From Topomyia yanbarensis (taxonomy: Eukaryota; Arthropoda; Insecta; Diptera; Culicidae): a stretch of 64,000 nucleotides of DNA. The stretch covers positions 469,770,766 to 469,834,765 of the forward strand of contig NC_080671.1 in the NCBI RefSeq assembly GCF_030247195.1. The letters run 5' to 3'. Below, piece by piece: positions 1 through 11,359 of the stretch; position 1 is the first letter of the stretch, and the number at the start of each line of letters is the position of its first letter. The position numbers and the translations under genes are program-made. The notes beneath the pieces were generated by a model. The model saw nothing but the letters and a program-made list of their open reading frames with translations, searched no databases and was not told the DNA's origin.

Positions 1-1089
1 CAAAATACTACAATCTTCTTCTCCGGAGGTTCTCTCTAAAAAGCCGAGTGCCCGCCGTAGTGTCACCAAGGCTATCGTCCAGCGAAATGGAAGGACACCA
101 GCCTCCATACAGGCACTTTCTGCCGGTGTGCTGGGGAGTAAGTTTGATGCAGCACGGATGGATCCATGGAAAAGCGGTGCAAGAATGTTGATCATTCCCG
201 GGATGTTACGGCACGTAATGTCGATGCCGTAATAAAGACGGCTGTTGATGAGCGAGTTGCTGATATTTAGGGTTAATTGTCGGTTGAATTTCGGATGTCG
301 TGAGCAAATAGTGCGGGTCAGTCTTTTTCGGCTCTTGCAATCTTTCTTGAGTTTGCGGAAATGTGGCATGAAAGTAAGCATTCGATCCAGTGTAATACCA
401 AGTATCCTGGGTTCTTTACGAAACGGGATAATGGTATCGTCTATACGTATTGGCCTATCGTATGCCCGATGGTGAGAGGTGCAACAATGGTAGCTAAAGC
501 TTTTACTGATAGAGATCCGAAAACCAACGGACACCGCCCACTGGCGTACAGCGTTAACGGCCGCCTGCAGCTTGATTCGAATCCTGCCGATCGTTTTCCC
601 GGTCGCAAGCAATACTATGTCGTCAGCGTACAGAAATATGAATACTCCCTCAGGGAGAACGGAGAACAGAGACTGCGTGCTTATTAGAAATAAGGTGACC
701 GACAGGACCGATCCTTGGGGGACGTCGTTCTACTCGGGAAACAAGTCAGACTAGCTGCCGCCCACCCCAACTCGGAAATTTCATTTTAATAGAAAACGCT
801 GAACATAGTGACTGAGGTTTCCCCGGATTCCCCAGCCGTGGAGTTGCTGAAGGACTCCCTCTCGCCAGACTGTGTTGTACGACTTGTTTATGTCGAGTGC
901 TGCTATATCTGTGTGTAGTCCATCCTCCATTGCCTGACCCATGACCTCCCCCAGGCATTCGGGGTAAGTTCCAGTGCCCATGCCTTGGCGGAAGGTGTAT
1001 TGACGACGATCTAGTAAGTTTTGCTGTTCGAGTATCGTGACTAACCTGCGGTTAACCATACGTTCGAGGGCTTTCCCGATACATGGCAA
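1..1089 (-). pseudogene. I-clade LINE reverse transcriptase palm and C-terminal region
   Basis: The palm starts with ALDINKSYNTVWREGVLQQL, matching the ALDLxKAYD block; the first catalytic aspartate is present but the motif is altered. After a frame break the YADD catalytic box is intact at 619-630 (reverse strand) followed by IVLLATGKTIG. Further on come LQAAVNAVRQWAVSVGF and RILGITLDRMLTF, the fingers-to-thumb blocks, and then a long I-type connector with YYGIDITCRNIPGMINILAP. The segment leaves the window before RNase H. At least three frame changes are needed to follow the protein from 1089 to 1. Confidence 0.75.
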
Positions 1090-1164
1090 AAGGCTAATGG
1101 GTCTAAAGTCCTCTGGTTTTCTTGTTCCTTGGGTCCTCTTAGGGATGGGGATTACCAGTGCGGT

Positions 1165-1767
1165 TTACCACGATTCAGGAAAAGCCCCACCCTCCCAGAT
1201 CCGGTTAAAAATATTCAACAGCTCTATCTTTCCTTCGGGTGGCAGATTTCTTAAGAGCGGATATCCAATATTGTCTTTTCCAGTAGCTTTCCCGCGTCCC
1301 TTGTTGAGGGCCTCGGTAAGTTCCCTTCCGGAGAAAGGTTGGTTTCCGTTCGAGTTGTATTCGGGGGTGGAAAATATTGGAACAGCTTCAAGGAGCCTCT
1401 TCTTACGGAGAAATTCTGGTGGAAGGAAAGCAGTGGCAGAGAGTGAAGCAAAATGACGACCGAGTTCATTCCCGATTGCATTAGGTTGATTGGAAACGAC
1501 ACCATCAATTTCGAGGGAGAAACCATGGTGCCGCCTTTTACCGCTTAGAGCATTTACCCTACTCCAAATCTCACCCGTTGGTTGGTCGGAGTGGATTCCA
1601 TCCAGAAAGTCTGACCAGCTGGATGCCTTTGCATCAGCGATTGACTTTCTGGCAGCATTTCTAAATCTGCGGTATTCGTTATATCTTGTTTCCCAAAGGG
1701 CATGATCGGTAGGGGTTTTACGGAAAGCCCGGAGGGCTCTACGACGATCTCGAATAACCTTCGCCAC
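1165..1767 (-). pseudogene. I-clade LINE reverse transcriptase, N-terminal part
   Basis: A 200-residue open segment covers the region between endonuclease and the RT palm. It has the arginine-rich linker, the NAARKSIADAKASSWSDFL stretch typical of I and Jockey group elements, and then GKATGKDNIGYPLLRNLP, the degenerate form of the conserved GPDGI RT entry motif. The next RT block is in another frame starting near 1089. Similarity to the forward element is clear at its 55.46-55.6 kb part, where the same linker reads KLRNDARKTITEAK. It is a fossil segment and is not expected to make protein. Confidence 0.8.
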
Positions 1768-1894
1768 TTCTTTAATTCACCAGTAGACAGATTTGCGTGG
1801 GGGTTTACTACTGGTTCTGGGGATGCATAGCTCGGCAGCTCGAGTGATAAGCTCGGTTAGTTCATCGGGGGAATATTCTTTGTTGCGGTCGAAA

Positions 1895-2531
1895 TTATTT
1901 GGCATTCCAGTTTGCTTCCCCACATATCCATTGTCGGCGACGTGACGTCGATGGGGGTGCGCAATTGTATGCGACTTCTATCGGGAAGTGATCACTGCTG
2001 CATGAATCATGAAGCACAGACCACGAACAATTAGCGGCCATGACATTGGAGCAAATGGTGAGGTCAATCGGAGATGAGGCTCGTCCCCGCATGAAGGTCA
2101 TTCTGCCGTCATTAAGGATAACTCCTTCGTTTTCTTCTATAGCTTGGAGAATATCGTTGCCTCGACGATTGGGAGACCTAGAGCCCCATGTTGGATGATG
2201 GGCATTCATGTCACCCATTATTAGGAACGGAGGTTCGAGTTGTTGGATCAGGTGGCTGAGTTTGAGGCCGATCTGTGTTACTGCCTGCGGGATGTAAATG
2301 TATACTACCGTACAAGGAGTGGGGTATTTGATCCTTCGAGCTACTGCGATCAACTCGGTGTGGAGCGAGATCTTTTTAGATGGGATATTGGTCCTGATTG
2401 CGAGACCAATTGTTTGGTAGTTATTTACTCCAGCAGCGAGATCCCACTCGTACAGGTTTCCGAACCAAGGTGCGATAGCGGTGTCAACCGGAACGTGTGT
2501 TTCCTGTATGGCTAATACAATCGTATTAGCT
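1895..2531 (-). pseudogene. I-clade LINE endonuclease domain (ORF2 N-terminus)
   Basis: This open reading segment encodes an apurinic/apyrimidinic-type endonuclease that in the live element nicks target DNA to start target-primed reverse transcription. Visible motifs are VLAIQETH near the start (catalytic E), FLIMGDMNAHHPTWGS in the middle (catalytic D and N) and SSDHFPIEV near the end (catalytic D and H). The methionine usually proposed near 2353 is an internal TTG codon; the same frame stays open upstream to about 2531. The 3' side loses frame near 1890 before the linker that leads into the reverse transcriptase. All key residues look conserved, so decay is by frame breaks rather than active-site loss. 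Confidence 0.8.
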
Positions 2532-2560
2532 TGTTAATCTCCTAGATAATTGTCGGAGTG

Positions 2561-4127
2561 CAAGAATGGGAGTGTACTAGTTTTGAACGACTTGTAGGAG
2601 CCCTTAATGCGTTGAGCGCAGCCTGACTATCTAAGAAAATGCAAATATTTGGGTACTGTTATTTTCTTTTCAGACATACGTAAGTGCATTCTAGAATGGC
2701 AAATATTTCTGTTTGAAACACTGTCGGCGGATTTGGATCATTCTTACGCTGTCTCCGTGAAGACGCCATATTTCTCATTGAATCAATTTTGTTTCGGTGA
2801 GCTAGGCTATTTACTTCTCGCACATCCCAAGAAATATGCAGGCAACAAACTCAAACGGTATCACAAATAAAACACCAAGAACTATAGAGCTGAACTACCA
2901 AACGCCTTCGATCGTAATGAAGTGAGGTGCAAAAATTGCTGTCTGTTACAAAAAAATTAATTTTAAGGTTATGTTAAAATGTGGTCATAAAACTTCTTTG
3001 ACTTTGAATTTATATCAAGAGCATCGAAGTCTATAAAAAGAAATTTATTTTTAATAGATTTTCCGAAGTTTTTGTCGTGTCTGTAGTAATACCAAAAAGA
3101 GTTGATTTTGAAGATTTTCTTCAATTAGGTAAATTGATCAGAACTCTGGCAATTTTCGTCTGTTTAACTTTTTTTATCTGAAAGAAAAGGCTTATAGCTA
3201 CCAATAAAGCTATCTTTGATAGAAATCCATTGAGAACTTTTGAAATGGCAGCATTTTGAATTTTGCAAAATGTCAAATTTTCTTAAAAAAGGGGAATTTT
3301 ATTTTGTTTACGCATGTTTTTTTCGAATTTGGCAGTATTCAATATGCCTTTCCAGATATCCAAATATTTGTCTGATGTTTGTGGTACCTTTTAAGAACAG
3401 ATTTGATACAGTTTGTAAATTCGAAAAATTTAGAAAAAAAATTAGCACTGACTAGTAAAAAATAACAAATTAATGGAGAAATCTCAAAAACAGTAGCACG
3501 GCGGTAAAAACTATGGTCATTTTTGAACTCAGCGCACCCGATTTACCCTAAAAACTATTATCGCAACCCTGCACCAAATTGGCTGTCGACCAGTGTAATG
3601 GACGAACTGTGCAGCGATGGATGAAGCCTACCATCGATTTCTGGTTACGGGCAAATATCCGGATTGCTTGATCGTATCCCTTCAAAAATCCTGCTGCATG
3701 CTTGAAAGCGACATTCAAAGAGTTTGGATGCGCATGATATTGGACAGACACAACGTTATGGTTTTGTTTTCATACATCCAAAAATTTACAGATATTACAG
3801 TTACGGTATAACAAATAAGACGAAATATGCATTCGATGAACCGACCAAATATTTCTGCAGACGTTACAGAAACATTCCTTATTTTAAATAGCGTTTGCGT
3901 TAAGCATGATATCACTACAAACCATCCCATGTTTTGAAACAAACACACATCGATTTTTTAAGAAAATAACGTAACTTCCATTACTAATTTAATTGCAAGC
4001 CCTTTCATTCAAGATCTAACTATTAAAATAAACTATAAAAAGAACTGTTTAAAAATCTGATCAATCGGTAAAACGGCCGGCAAATTAATCCATTTTTGAA
4101 TGAAAAAATCAACATTCTTTAGCAGTG
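2561..4127. other. AT-rich stretch without a recognisable gene
   Basis: No open frame here carries a motif I know. The ORF around 3548-3811 was considered in both strands; its DNA is slightly more GC-rich than its surroundings but the translations match nothing I can name. No clear inverted or tandem repeat was seen. Confidence 0.5.
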
Positions 4128-4925
4128 TTTTAGTATGGTTTGGACAATATACTAGATTGGTTCAATTTTTGACTTTTGCTCCACCAGGCTTTAGTGATTC
4201 TTTTTATGACCCTTAGTAATTGTACAAATTTTGGTACCGATCGGTTGTGTCTACGGACCCTTCGAAAATTTCAAAGTTATATATGGAAATATATGGAAAT
4301 TAGTATGGAAAATCGATTAAAATTGAAAATAAATTCTTAAAAAATCACCTCATCGATCAATTCATGAGAACACAATATATTTCTAAAGGTATTCTTCAAT
4401 TGAACACATTCGTGGAACATTTTAAGTTTGTGAAAATTCGCTGAAAAAAGTTATTAACTAAAGAAGCAGCACGACTTTAAAACAAGTGGATTTTATCAAT
4501 AATCATAGCAACCCTGTTTTAATAGCTCCATCGTTATACTAAACTAGGCTTACCACTAACCGCTCCCGTATGGCAGATGCAGCTATTCAATCAGGGTTAA
4601 TAACTTTTCTTAATAATAACTTTTCTCAGCGAATTTTCACAAACTTAAAATGTTCCACGAATGTGTTCAATTGAAGAATCCCTTTAGAAATATATAGTGT
4701 TCTCATGAATTGATTGATGAGGTGATTTTTTAAAAATTTATTTTCAATTTTAATCGATTTTCCTTACTAATTTCCATATAAACTTTGAAATTTTTGGAGG
4801 GTCCGTAGACGCAACCGATTGGTACCAAAATTTGCACAATTACTAAGGGTCATAAAAGGAATCGGTAGAGCTTGGTGGAGCAAAAAGTCAAAAATTGAAC
4901 CAGTCTACCATATACCTAAACAATC
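4128..4925. repeat. Foldback element with ~310-bp inverted arms
   Basis: The left arm (about 4147-4458) and the right arm (about 4606-4912) are reverse complements of each other with scattered mismatches. Matching landmarks include TTCAATTTTTGACTTTTGCT against its complement at the far end, and AACATTTTAAGTTTGTGAAA near the inner ends. About 150 bp of unrelated loop separates them. The outer ends appear to extend to about 4128 and 4925 with more divergence. There is no coding frame. This is the layout of a foldback element or a long-TIR MITE. I could not settle the target-site duplication. Confidence 0.85.
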
Positions 4926-7070
4926 ACGAAAACATATTAGTGAGCCTAAAGATATATAGTCCATTGATCTGCAAATCAGTTGGAAAAGCACAATCTGCAT
5001 TCACTACTCACTCCAAATGTTTGCCGGTAAAGATATTTCCTACATAATTTCATTCGCATAACCTAAGTCTTTTGGAATAAATTAAAAATCTTTTTTCCGT
5101 GATTCCCGAATCTCTGGAATGAGAAAACACAATTTCCCAGGAATTAATCCCGGGAACTCCAAAAATTCCCGGGATGGAAGCTCTACTCCTAACTCTGGCT
5201 GGTTGACGAAATCGGGTCGAAAACATGACAAAATTAGGGGCTGATACAAATGGTATATGAACATTATTCATAAAACCAAGGGAGATTTTATTTATAGCTT
5301 TTGGAACATGATCTAGTTTTCGTGGTTGTAAAGTAGTTCACAGAATCGAAACAGTTTCTCGTGAACTATTTCACGAAACCTGGAATAATATTCATGAATC
5401 TTTTCAAATAGTATTCATTTATACGCGAATTGATCCATGATTCCTTGCGACTGACAATTCGTGATCATAGCGAAGATAGTTCACAAAACCATAAAATATT
5501 GTGCATAGATTCGTGAACTGGTTCATGATTCGTAGTACATAATTCACTATCTATCTTGGGTGCAAGTGATATCTAAAAGACATCCGTAAACATTTTCAAT
5601 TTCATGCAACTCTGTACATGGTGTTGAAAGTTTCACGTGAACCATTTCAAAACCATTACAAAATTTGTTTTTTTTTCATAAAATATCTAATAGTTATGTT
5701 CAGCTGCTAGCGAATAGTATTAGGTGCGAGCAGAAGATATGACAAAACTATTAGGGCCTCGAACATATTTATTCATTTGATTCCATTGTGATGTCCGAAC
5801 GAAAAATTTGCCGAGTACCAAAAATAAAAGCCACAAATCGTGTTCGTAATGTAGTTCATAAAACAAGATACCGCGAATCAGTCAAGCTTTTATGATCCAA
5901 TTCATATTGTCGCGTTATTCTGAGAAAAAATTCCGGTAGTAAAAATATGCACATGAGTCACATTACTACAAGTGTCAAATTCGAAAGTGAGCTCAAGATT
6001 AGAATATCACGATAACGTGCATATAAATTACGAAAATTGTATCTCAGATCCTGAAATTATAAACCTAAATTACACTATTCGTCACTGAAAAATCAAATTC
6101 TGCAATTGCAGACCAGTCAGGCAATGTCAGGTTAGTGGGATCGTGGATCTAATGCTTAATGTTTGGTGTACGGCTCAGATGCTAGAAGAAAGCGAGATCT
6201 ACCATATCACTGGAGTTCCTGGTCATTTCGGCATGGAACGTGTTATCTAGTGGATATGAGTTTTATTTTTTGATTTGGTCCTGCTGAATGTATGGACCTA
6301 AGTTGCTAGAACAGAGGGTAATGGTTTCCGGACGTGACCGATCGCGCGAACACGGGTGTTTGTAGGTTCGCGTTTGAGACAGCGTTTGAAACTTCGTAAG
6401 TGCTGAAACGTTTACTTTATTACCGGGGTGTTAGTTAGCGCTATCGAAGGTGTAGGTGAGCGTTGTTGATCGCAAAGGGATTAAGCGTTCGTATGTTAAC
6501 GTGTTTGTCACGTGTGTTCGCGTGTATGTGACTTCACGTGTACGAAACTGGATTTTGTAACCGTGTAACCATTCATACATAGCCACAACACCCTGGGACT
6601 CGATGAATAAAAGAGGCCTTGAGTGCCCGCTCCAAGACTTCCATACATAGTTTTGGCGAATCCCCGTTTGGGACATGCATTTTCCCGAGGCGAGAGCCTT
6701 ATACAGTCATATTGAGTTCAGTTTTGAAGGGATGCGCTATAATATGGATTATGGTCTTTTTTTAATAAGAAGCGAAATTGGAATTGATTTAATGTCTATG
6801 AAACTTAGAACTGCTCACCGGAAAATTGCTTTACTGACTTACTAATAAATTGGCGGAAATGCAATTTTTCAAGAAAAATTCCGTCATTTTATGAATAGAA
6901 AGCCCCCTTAATCTAAAAATTTTCTCAAAAACTCAACGTGGGGATTAAGCATTTTTTTCATAGAATGTGTATGCAAAGTTTGTAAAAAATCGGTCAAGTA
7001 GTTTTTGAATGGTAGTTAACACCGCAATTCGTGTTTTTTCCAGAGACGTTCCACAAAAAGGTTCGTTACC
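4926..7070. other. Gene-free stretch with short palindromic motifs
   Basis: Between 5090 and 5180 the motif ATTCCCGGGA and variants recurs. Between about 5320 and 5560 variants of GTTCACGAA and its complement TTCGTGAAC recur at irregular spacing, which may be the decayed ends of a DNA element. The stretch 6330-6680 is richer in GC and in GTGT/CGTG words, but no protein motif is seen on either strand. Confidence 0.45.
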
Positions 7071-7093
7071 GAGTCGCTTATAGATAATTTTGC
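7071..7093 (+). repeat. 23-bp direct repeat, copy 1 (copy 2 at 8966-8988)
   Basis: The 23 bases beginning GAGTCGCTTATAGATAATTT occur again at 8966-8988. In copy 2 they follow a GC-rich block (about 8868-8960) that contains a phrase, GTCGCCTCTTACGACATG, which I associate with untranslated ends of insect LINEs. The two sites are probably tails of copies of one element family. Confidence 0.6.
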
Positions 7094-7117
7094 GTTGCGT
7101 TGCGTTGCGTTGCGTTG
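7091..7117. repeat. (TGCGT)5 microsatellite
   Basis: Five uninterrupted TGCGT units followed by TG. It sits directly after a 23-base stretch (7071-7093) that is repeated at 8966-8988, so the microsatellite probably grew inside one copy of a dispersed repeat. Confidence 0.9.
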
Positions 7118-8063
7118 TGACGATGATTTTGGCGGATTGCACACTGACTTCATCATGTTTGACTGCTGATTATCTAATAAGAGTTGCTTAGGAAGTGGTA
7201 AGTAGGAATTCATACCAATCCGACCCATATTAAAACCTCAACAGCATGATAGCCATCATTGCCGGCCGCCCCCATCTCCATCGTTCACGGGGAAGGATAA
7301 AGGATAAGGTAGACAGGAAGTGTTGATGCTCCACCTACTTAACGGAAGGACGACGATTCATCAGACTCTTCCATAGGTGTCGCGGAGTTGGTGGTTTGGA
7401 AGGGTATCAGGTCTAGGATTCGCTCCAAGCAAACGATGCGACCTGTAAAGCATATTTTATTAGGTAGTTGTTTAGTTAGTCTTCGAGTGCACGATCACTC
7501 GAAAAAGAGATGATCTTGTTTAGTTTTTGGTTATTTTTAAACTCTGGGCAGCCGGCTACCGAGAGTATACTATGTTCCCTAAACAAAAACAATTTGAACT
7601 CCACACAGCCGATCGTGGGAGTATTGCCTGGAAAAGCTAATCTTATCTGCGTAATGGGCCGGATCACTATTTATTGCAACAGTATTTGGACAGAACTCGC
7701 TACTTCTTCTCTACGATATATTTATTGGCTTGAAAACTACCAAGTGACAGCATATTATACTGGCAAAAATAGCGCGAGATGTTATAAATCAAGGAAAGTA
7801 TTTCTTATTTTCCATATCGGATTGTTTGTGGAATACAAGTATACGAGCGATAATACCGAACACTGAAGGGAAATATAAAGGATTGTTAATCTGATGCACG
7901 GGCTTGTTAGCAATAACGGAGCTTTAAATTAGGTTCATAAAAACAGACGCGGCGAATTTTCAATACGTATTGAGCCGTGTTCATAGATACTAGTCAGATT
8001 AGTCGTATTGGGGCTAATTTCCGATCAACTATTCATTTTTACGGCAATGTTTTCTCGACTAGA

Positions 8064-8101
8064 TCTGTTCGCACCCTCTCATTCTGTTCGCACCCTCTCA
8101 T
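8064..8101 (+). repeat. Perfect 19-bp tandem duplication
   Basis: The unit TCTGTTCGCACCCTCTCAT occurs twice back to back without a mismatch, so the duplication is recent. Confidence 0.9.
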
Positions 8102-8965
8102 TCTGCGGTCTAAGGACCAAATGTCATCAATAGACTTAGAATCGCGTGGAGGCATGAGATAGGAAACTTGTAAGAATTTTGCTATCCCACCGTTTGACTA
8201 CCAGAATGGATGGGAGAACAGTAATACTAGCAAATACCGACTACCATAAGAGCGGTGCAAATTTGAACGAGTGACGTAGAGTACTGCACTGAAAAAAGGA
8301 CCAGGAGTGCGATTTTACGAAGTTTTAGCTTCCGATGGCCCTACATTTTCTGACAAAGTGAAGTTCTTGAATGTTGAGATTTTTATTACTGTTTAGAAAA
8401 GCAAAAGTATCATAAAGCTAGTGTCAGGCCTTCATGAGACCTCAAGAAGTCACTTTTGGAGGTATTCGTAAATGTAGATTTGTCGGTAGACGGTTCCAAA
8501 TATAATAGAAAAATACCTAATTTAACACAACTACAGATCACTTGCAACATAAAAAGCTTTTTGTGAAATTCGACAGCTCCATCTTAGGCCAATTCAATAA
8601 ATTTCCTGCATGAAAGTTTCCATTTTTTAAAAACGGTTTTTAAGCCAAAGCTTTGGAAGTTAAACCTTGGCGTGGAAGTGCCGGTATATTAATATATTCT
8701 GTTACTTAGTGTAGAATTAGATTTCGTCATTTACGGCTAATATACAACCGCCAGAAGAAACTTAAAACGTTGGTACACAATCAAGAAAGGCGAATCAGAA
8801 AAGGTATATGTCAGTGATTCACTAAATACAGACTGGAAAGAGGGTAATATGGAAAACCTTAAGGTCCGCCCAGATTAAGTCTTCGGTACGGAACAAAACC
8901 TCGGCCTAGGAACTCCTAGCATGTTGTTAGTCGCCTCTTACGACATGGGAGGTTCTATTCTTGGT

Positions 8966-8988
8966 GAGTCGCTTATAGATAATTTTGC
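8966..8988 (+). repeat. 23-bp direct repeat, copy 2
   Basis: Identical to 7071-7093. Upstream, 8868-8960 reads like a LINE untranslated tail, which is an inference from a remembered phrase rather than a match I can run. Confidence 0.6.
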
Positions 8989-9276
8989 ATAGAAAAATTT
9001 CAGAATGTTATTGAAATGATATAGTATAATGTATAAAGCTTCGATCAATTTGCAGCACCCGTCATTCTAAAATAAATTGGCAAAAAACTGATTTTTAAAT
9101 GAAAGTCTTAACAAATTCGCAAAAGACAGGAACTCTGTTACAGTTGTTTGAAAAACTGATTCTTCATAATTTTAAAACTTCAAAGATGGCGGTTTTGTAA
9201 TTATACCATTTGGTCAGTGTCGTGATTTCTGTTACTGGTTCGTGTCGTTTCCTGATGGTGATGGTATGTTCCGGAA

Positions 9277-9519
9277 TTAGCCGGAGCTGGCGCGAACAAG
9301 TGAGATTAATCTGCGAGTAAGCGGCATCCGATCTTGTAGCGGAACATTGATTTTCTCATCGTCCGTATATGGGAGGATCATAATTATAGCATTGTCACAC
9401 ACAACCATGTGTTTTAAGTTGTTTGAAATGAATGGTTTCGTCTGGGCAAATTTGTTGAGCGCTAAATGCCTGACATGGTAGAACTCGATAAAGGCGGCTT
9501 CCGGAAGTCTAACCTCCAT
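9277..9519 (-). CDS. Small unidentified ORF (80 aa)
   Basis: The reverse strand encodes 80 residues starting MEVRLPEAAFIEFYHVRHLA and ending VRASSG before a TAA. Composition is protein-like: alternating hydrophobic and charged residues, few Ser/Leu runs, and GC content above the flanks. There is no signal peptide or transmembrane stretch and I do not recognise a domain. Just upstream the frame is stopped, so it is either a fragment of a transposon ORF, one exon of a gene, or chance. The nearest identifiable neighbour is the I-clade RNase H fragment from 9863 on the same strand, but no link is shown. Confidence 0.25.
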   Translation of the reverse strand: MEVRLPEAAFIEFYHVRHLALNKFAQTKPFISNNLKHMVVCDNAIIMILPYTDDEKINVPLQDRMPLTRRLISLVRASSG

Positions 9520-9862
9520 TTACACCATCAGAAAATGTTCCACATTATGAATGTTCGGTCCTATGCGAATCATCAATAATTTTATAATCATCGTATTTGG
9601 CTGGAGCACCACTTGTTGCTTCTGCTACTCACTGATCTCAACAGATTACTACAGCAACAATTATAGTAACAGTTTCTTTTATTCTTCAGACAAGGCACAC
9701 AATATAAAAGTTACTGGCTTCGCACTGGCTCGAGCAAAAGCATAAAGCACAAAGAATTTCATGCCCATTGCCTTTGGTGGTTAGAAATAGCCTTCTTCAA
9801 CTTTTTCTCAATAATTTGTTCATACCAAATGAGCAACAAATTTTGTTAAAAGTCGCCGGTTT
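9520..9862. other. No gene seen
   Basis: AT-rich, with a CAACA/TAATA-rich patch near 9650. No protein motif on either strand. Confidence 0.4.
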
Positions 9863-10420
9863 TTAAAATCCAATTTTGAAACATTTCGGGAGCCATTTAG
9901 CATTTAGCCCCCAAGCCCACCCTCTGACTACGTGCCTGATTGGGTAGTCCACCTCGAGCCCGGAGGGAATCCCGCGTTCAAGTTCCCCATTGCTCCAGCT
10001 AATGTAGGTTAAAACTCTCGCATCTTCCCCAGAAAATACGGGGATTGCACGAAAGGTCTTCATATAGCTGAGGCTGTCCGAAATGATGAAATAGTGATCT
10101 GTGGGAAAAAAGTCGATGATCCCAAGGGTATACTGATTAGCAGCTAATTCTGCGCCGTAAACTGAAGCGGGATCATTGAGCTTGATTGAAGCGGTGATAG
10201 TATTATTGATGATACCAAAGCCAGTGGACCCATCAGGATTTTGATCCGTAGAAGATTTAGTCGCAGTCAATTTGTCGAAACTTGTTACAAAATATGGTGG
10301 GAATCACTTGCGAGCGTATATGGCCCGGCATTCGACGAATCGCTTCCGTCATAGATGTGTCGAAGAATACAGTTGAATCAGAAGTATCACAGAAACTGAC
10401 ACGGTTGGGACTATACGACG
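9863..10420 (-). pseudogene. I-clade LINE fragment: end of RT connector and RNase H
   Basis: From about 10420 down, the reverse strand reads FDTSMTEAIRRMPGHIRSQV, a connector seen between RT and RNase H in I-clade elements, and then enters RNase H: a degenerate TDxxxDGSTGFGIINN start (catalytic D region), the ASVYGAELAANQYTL block (catalytic E), and HYFIISDSLS (catalytic D). The end, from about residue 80, is degenerate. RNase H helps remove the RNA template during LINE integration. The fragment covers exactly the part missing from the truncated element at the left edge, but the two are 7 kb apart and probably different copies. Confidence 0.75.
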
Positions 10421-10509
10421 AAGGATTGATGCTCTGTCGAAATTTTCAATCATCAACGGGTTTAGAAGCAGCAGAAGAAGAAGCAGAGGTTGAGCAATTG
10501 ATATGAGAG

Positions 10510-11359
10510 GTCCCAAATGCCCCCAACTATCACAATGTTCAAAAAACTTTTATGTTGGCTCTGGCTTTCATCAACTCATTAGTCTGTTCATGTTAGCCTA
10601 GAAATGCTTCGATCGTTATCATAGGCCAGACAACCGAATCCGGCGAGCAACAGACTGCCAAACCGAAAGCTGCTTGGTTTGATTTCGTGCCCCAGGCCTA
10701 TAAAATTTGCATTTCAAAACGGCAGGTCACATTTTCCTGGACAGAGCTGGTACACCACCGCATATTCAGAACCAATGAGAGTCAAAATATTGAAATTTTC
10801 ACAAATTTCCCTCGAGCGAAGGGATTCGGGAAAATCAGTCATCAGACGGTCGAGAGAAAATTTGGGAATCGTTCCCACGACCTGCTTAGGATGGTTTGAA
10901 GGTTGTCCTTCGACGAATCATGTGAATGAATTTGTAATTTTTGATACAGTTTGGATCATGAATTCTAAAATAGCGTAAATTTTGTTATAGCGTGGTGTCA
11001 GAATAGGTATCATAAATGTTTAAAGTTTTTTTTGTCCAACCTAATTAATCTACTAATAATATATTAATAATGAACCCAAACAGAAATTATAAATGAGTGA
11101 ATACTGTTCTGAATTAGTTTAGATAGCAATAGACTGGTAAAATCGGTGATTATCAAGATCGAAACATTACAATTTAGGCATGCACATTCGAAGGTGGCAC
11201 ACAATGTTCATCTTGCGGTATCGTTGTCCCGTTGCACTAATCGCTAAACGCATTTATCTAGAAATCATATTTTTATATCTCTCCAGAGTAATTTTACCGC
11301 TCTATCTGAAAATTAGATAAGTTTTTTACTAGCAAATTCGTTAACGATAACAAATTGAT
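10510..11359. other. No recognisable feature
   Basis: The open frames near 10679-10978 have no known domain. Base composition becomes AT-rich after 10980. Confidence 0.4.

Larger units (their letters stand above)
1..2560 (-). mobile_element. I-clade non-LTR retrotransposon, degenerate, 3' end outside the window
   Basis: Read on the reverse strand this stretch gives, in order, an APE-type endonuclease, a linker, a reverse transcriptase and the start of the region that precedes RNase H in I-clade elements. Frameshifts and stops break it into at least four open segments. The RNase H domain would lie beyond base 1. The 5' end is blurred: endonuclease coding is readable to about 2531, where an in-frame TAA appears, and similarity fades by about 2560. 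The order of domains and the endonuclease sequence (VLAIQET start, MGDMNAHH core) fit the I clade as seen in mosquitoes. It closely resembles the forward-strand element at 54.05-56.0 kb. Confidence 0.85.
7118..9276. other. No gene seen; one short tandem duplication
   Basis: Apart from the 23-bp repeat copies and the 19-bp duplication at 8064-8101, nothing here has a recognisable protein motif. The open frame 7510-7866 has no known domain and ordinary AT-rich composition. Confidence 0.4.

Noticed and set aside
3548..3811. Protein-like short frames on both strands
   Set aside because: Neither translation matches a family I know and no splice or transposon context supports them.
6431..6676. Reverse-strand 81-residue frame
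   Set aside because: Composition follows the local GTGT/CGTG-rich DNA, with no motif.
9277..9519. I-clade LINE ORF belonging to the 9.9-kb RNase H fragment
   Set aside because: Same strand but no recognisable LINE motif, so it was left as an unidentified ORF.
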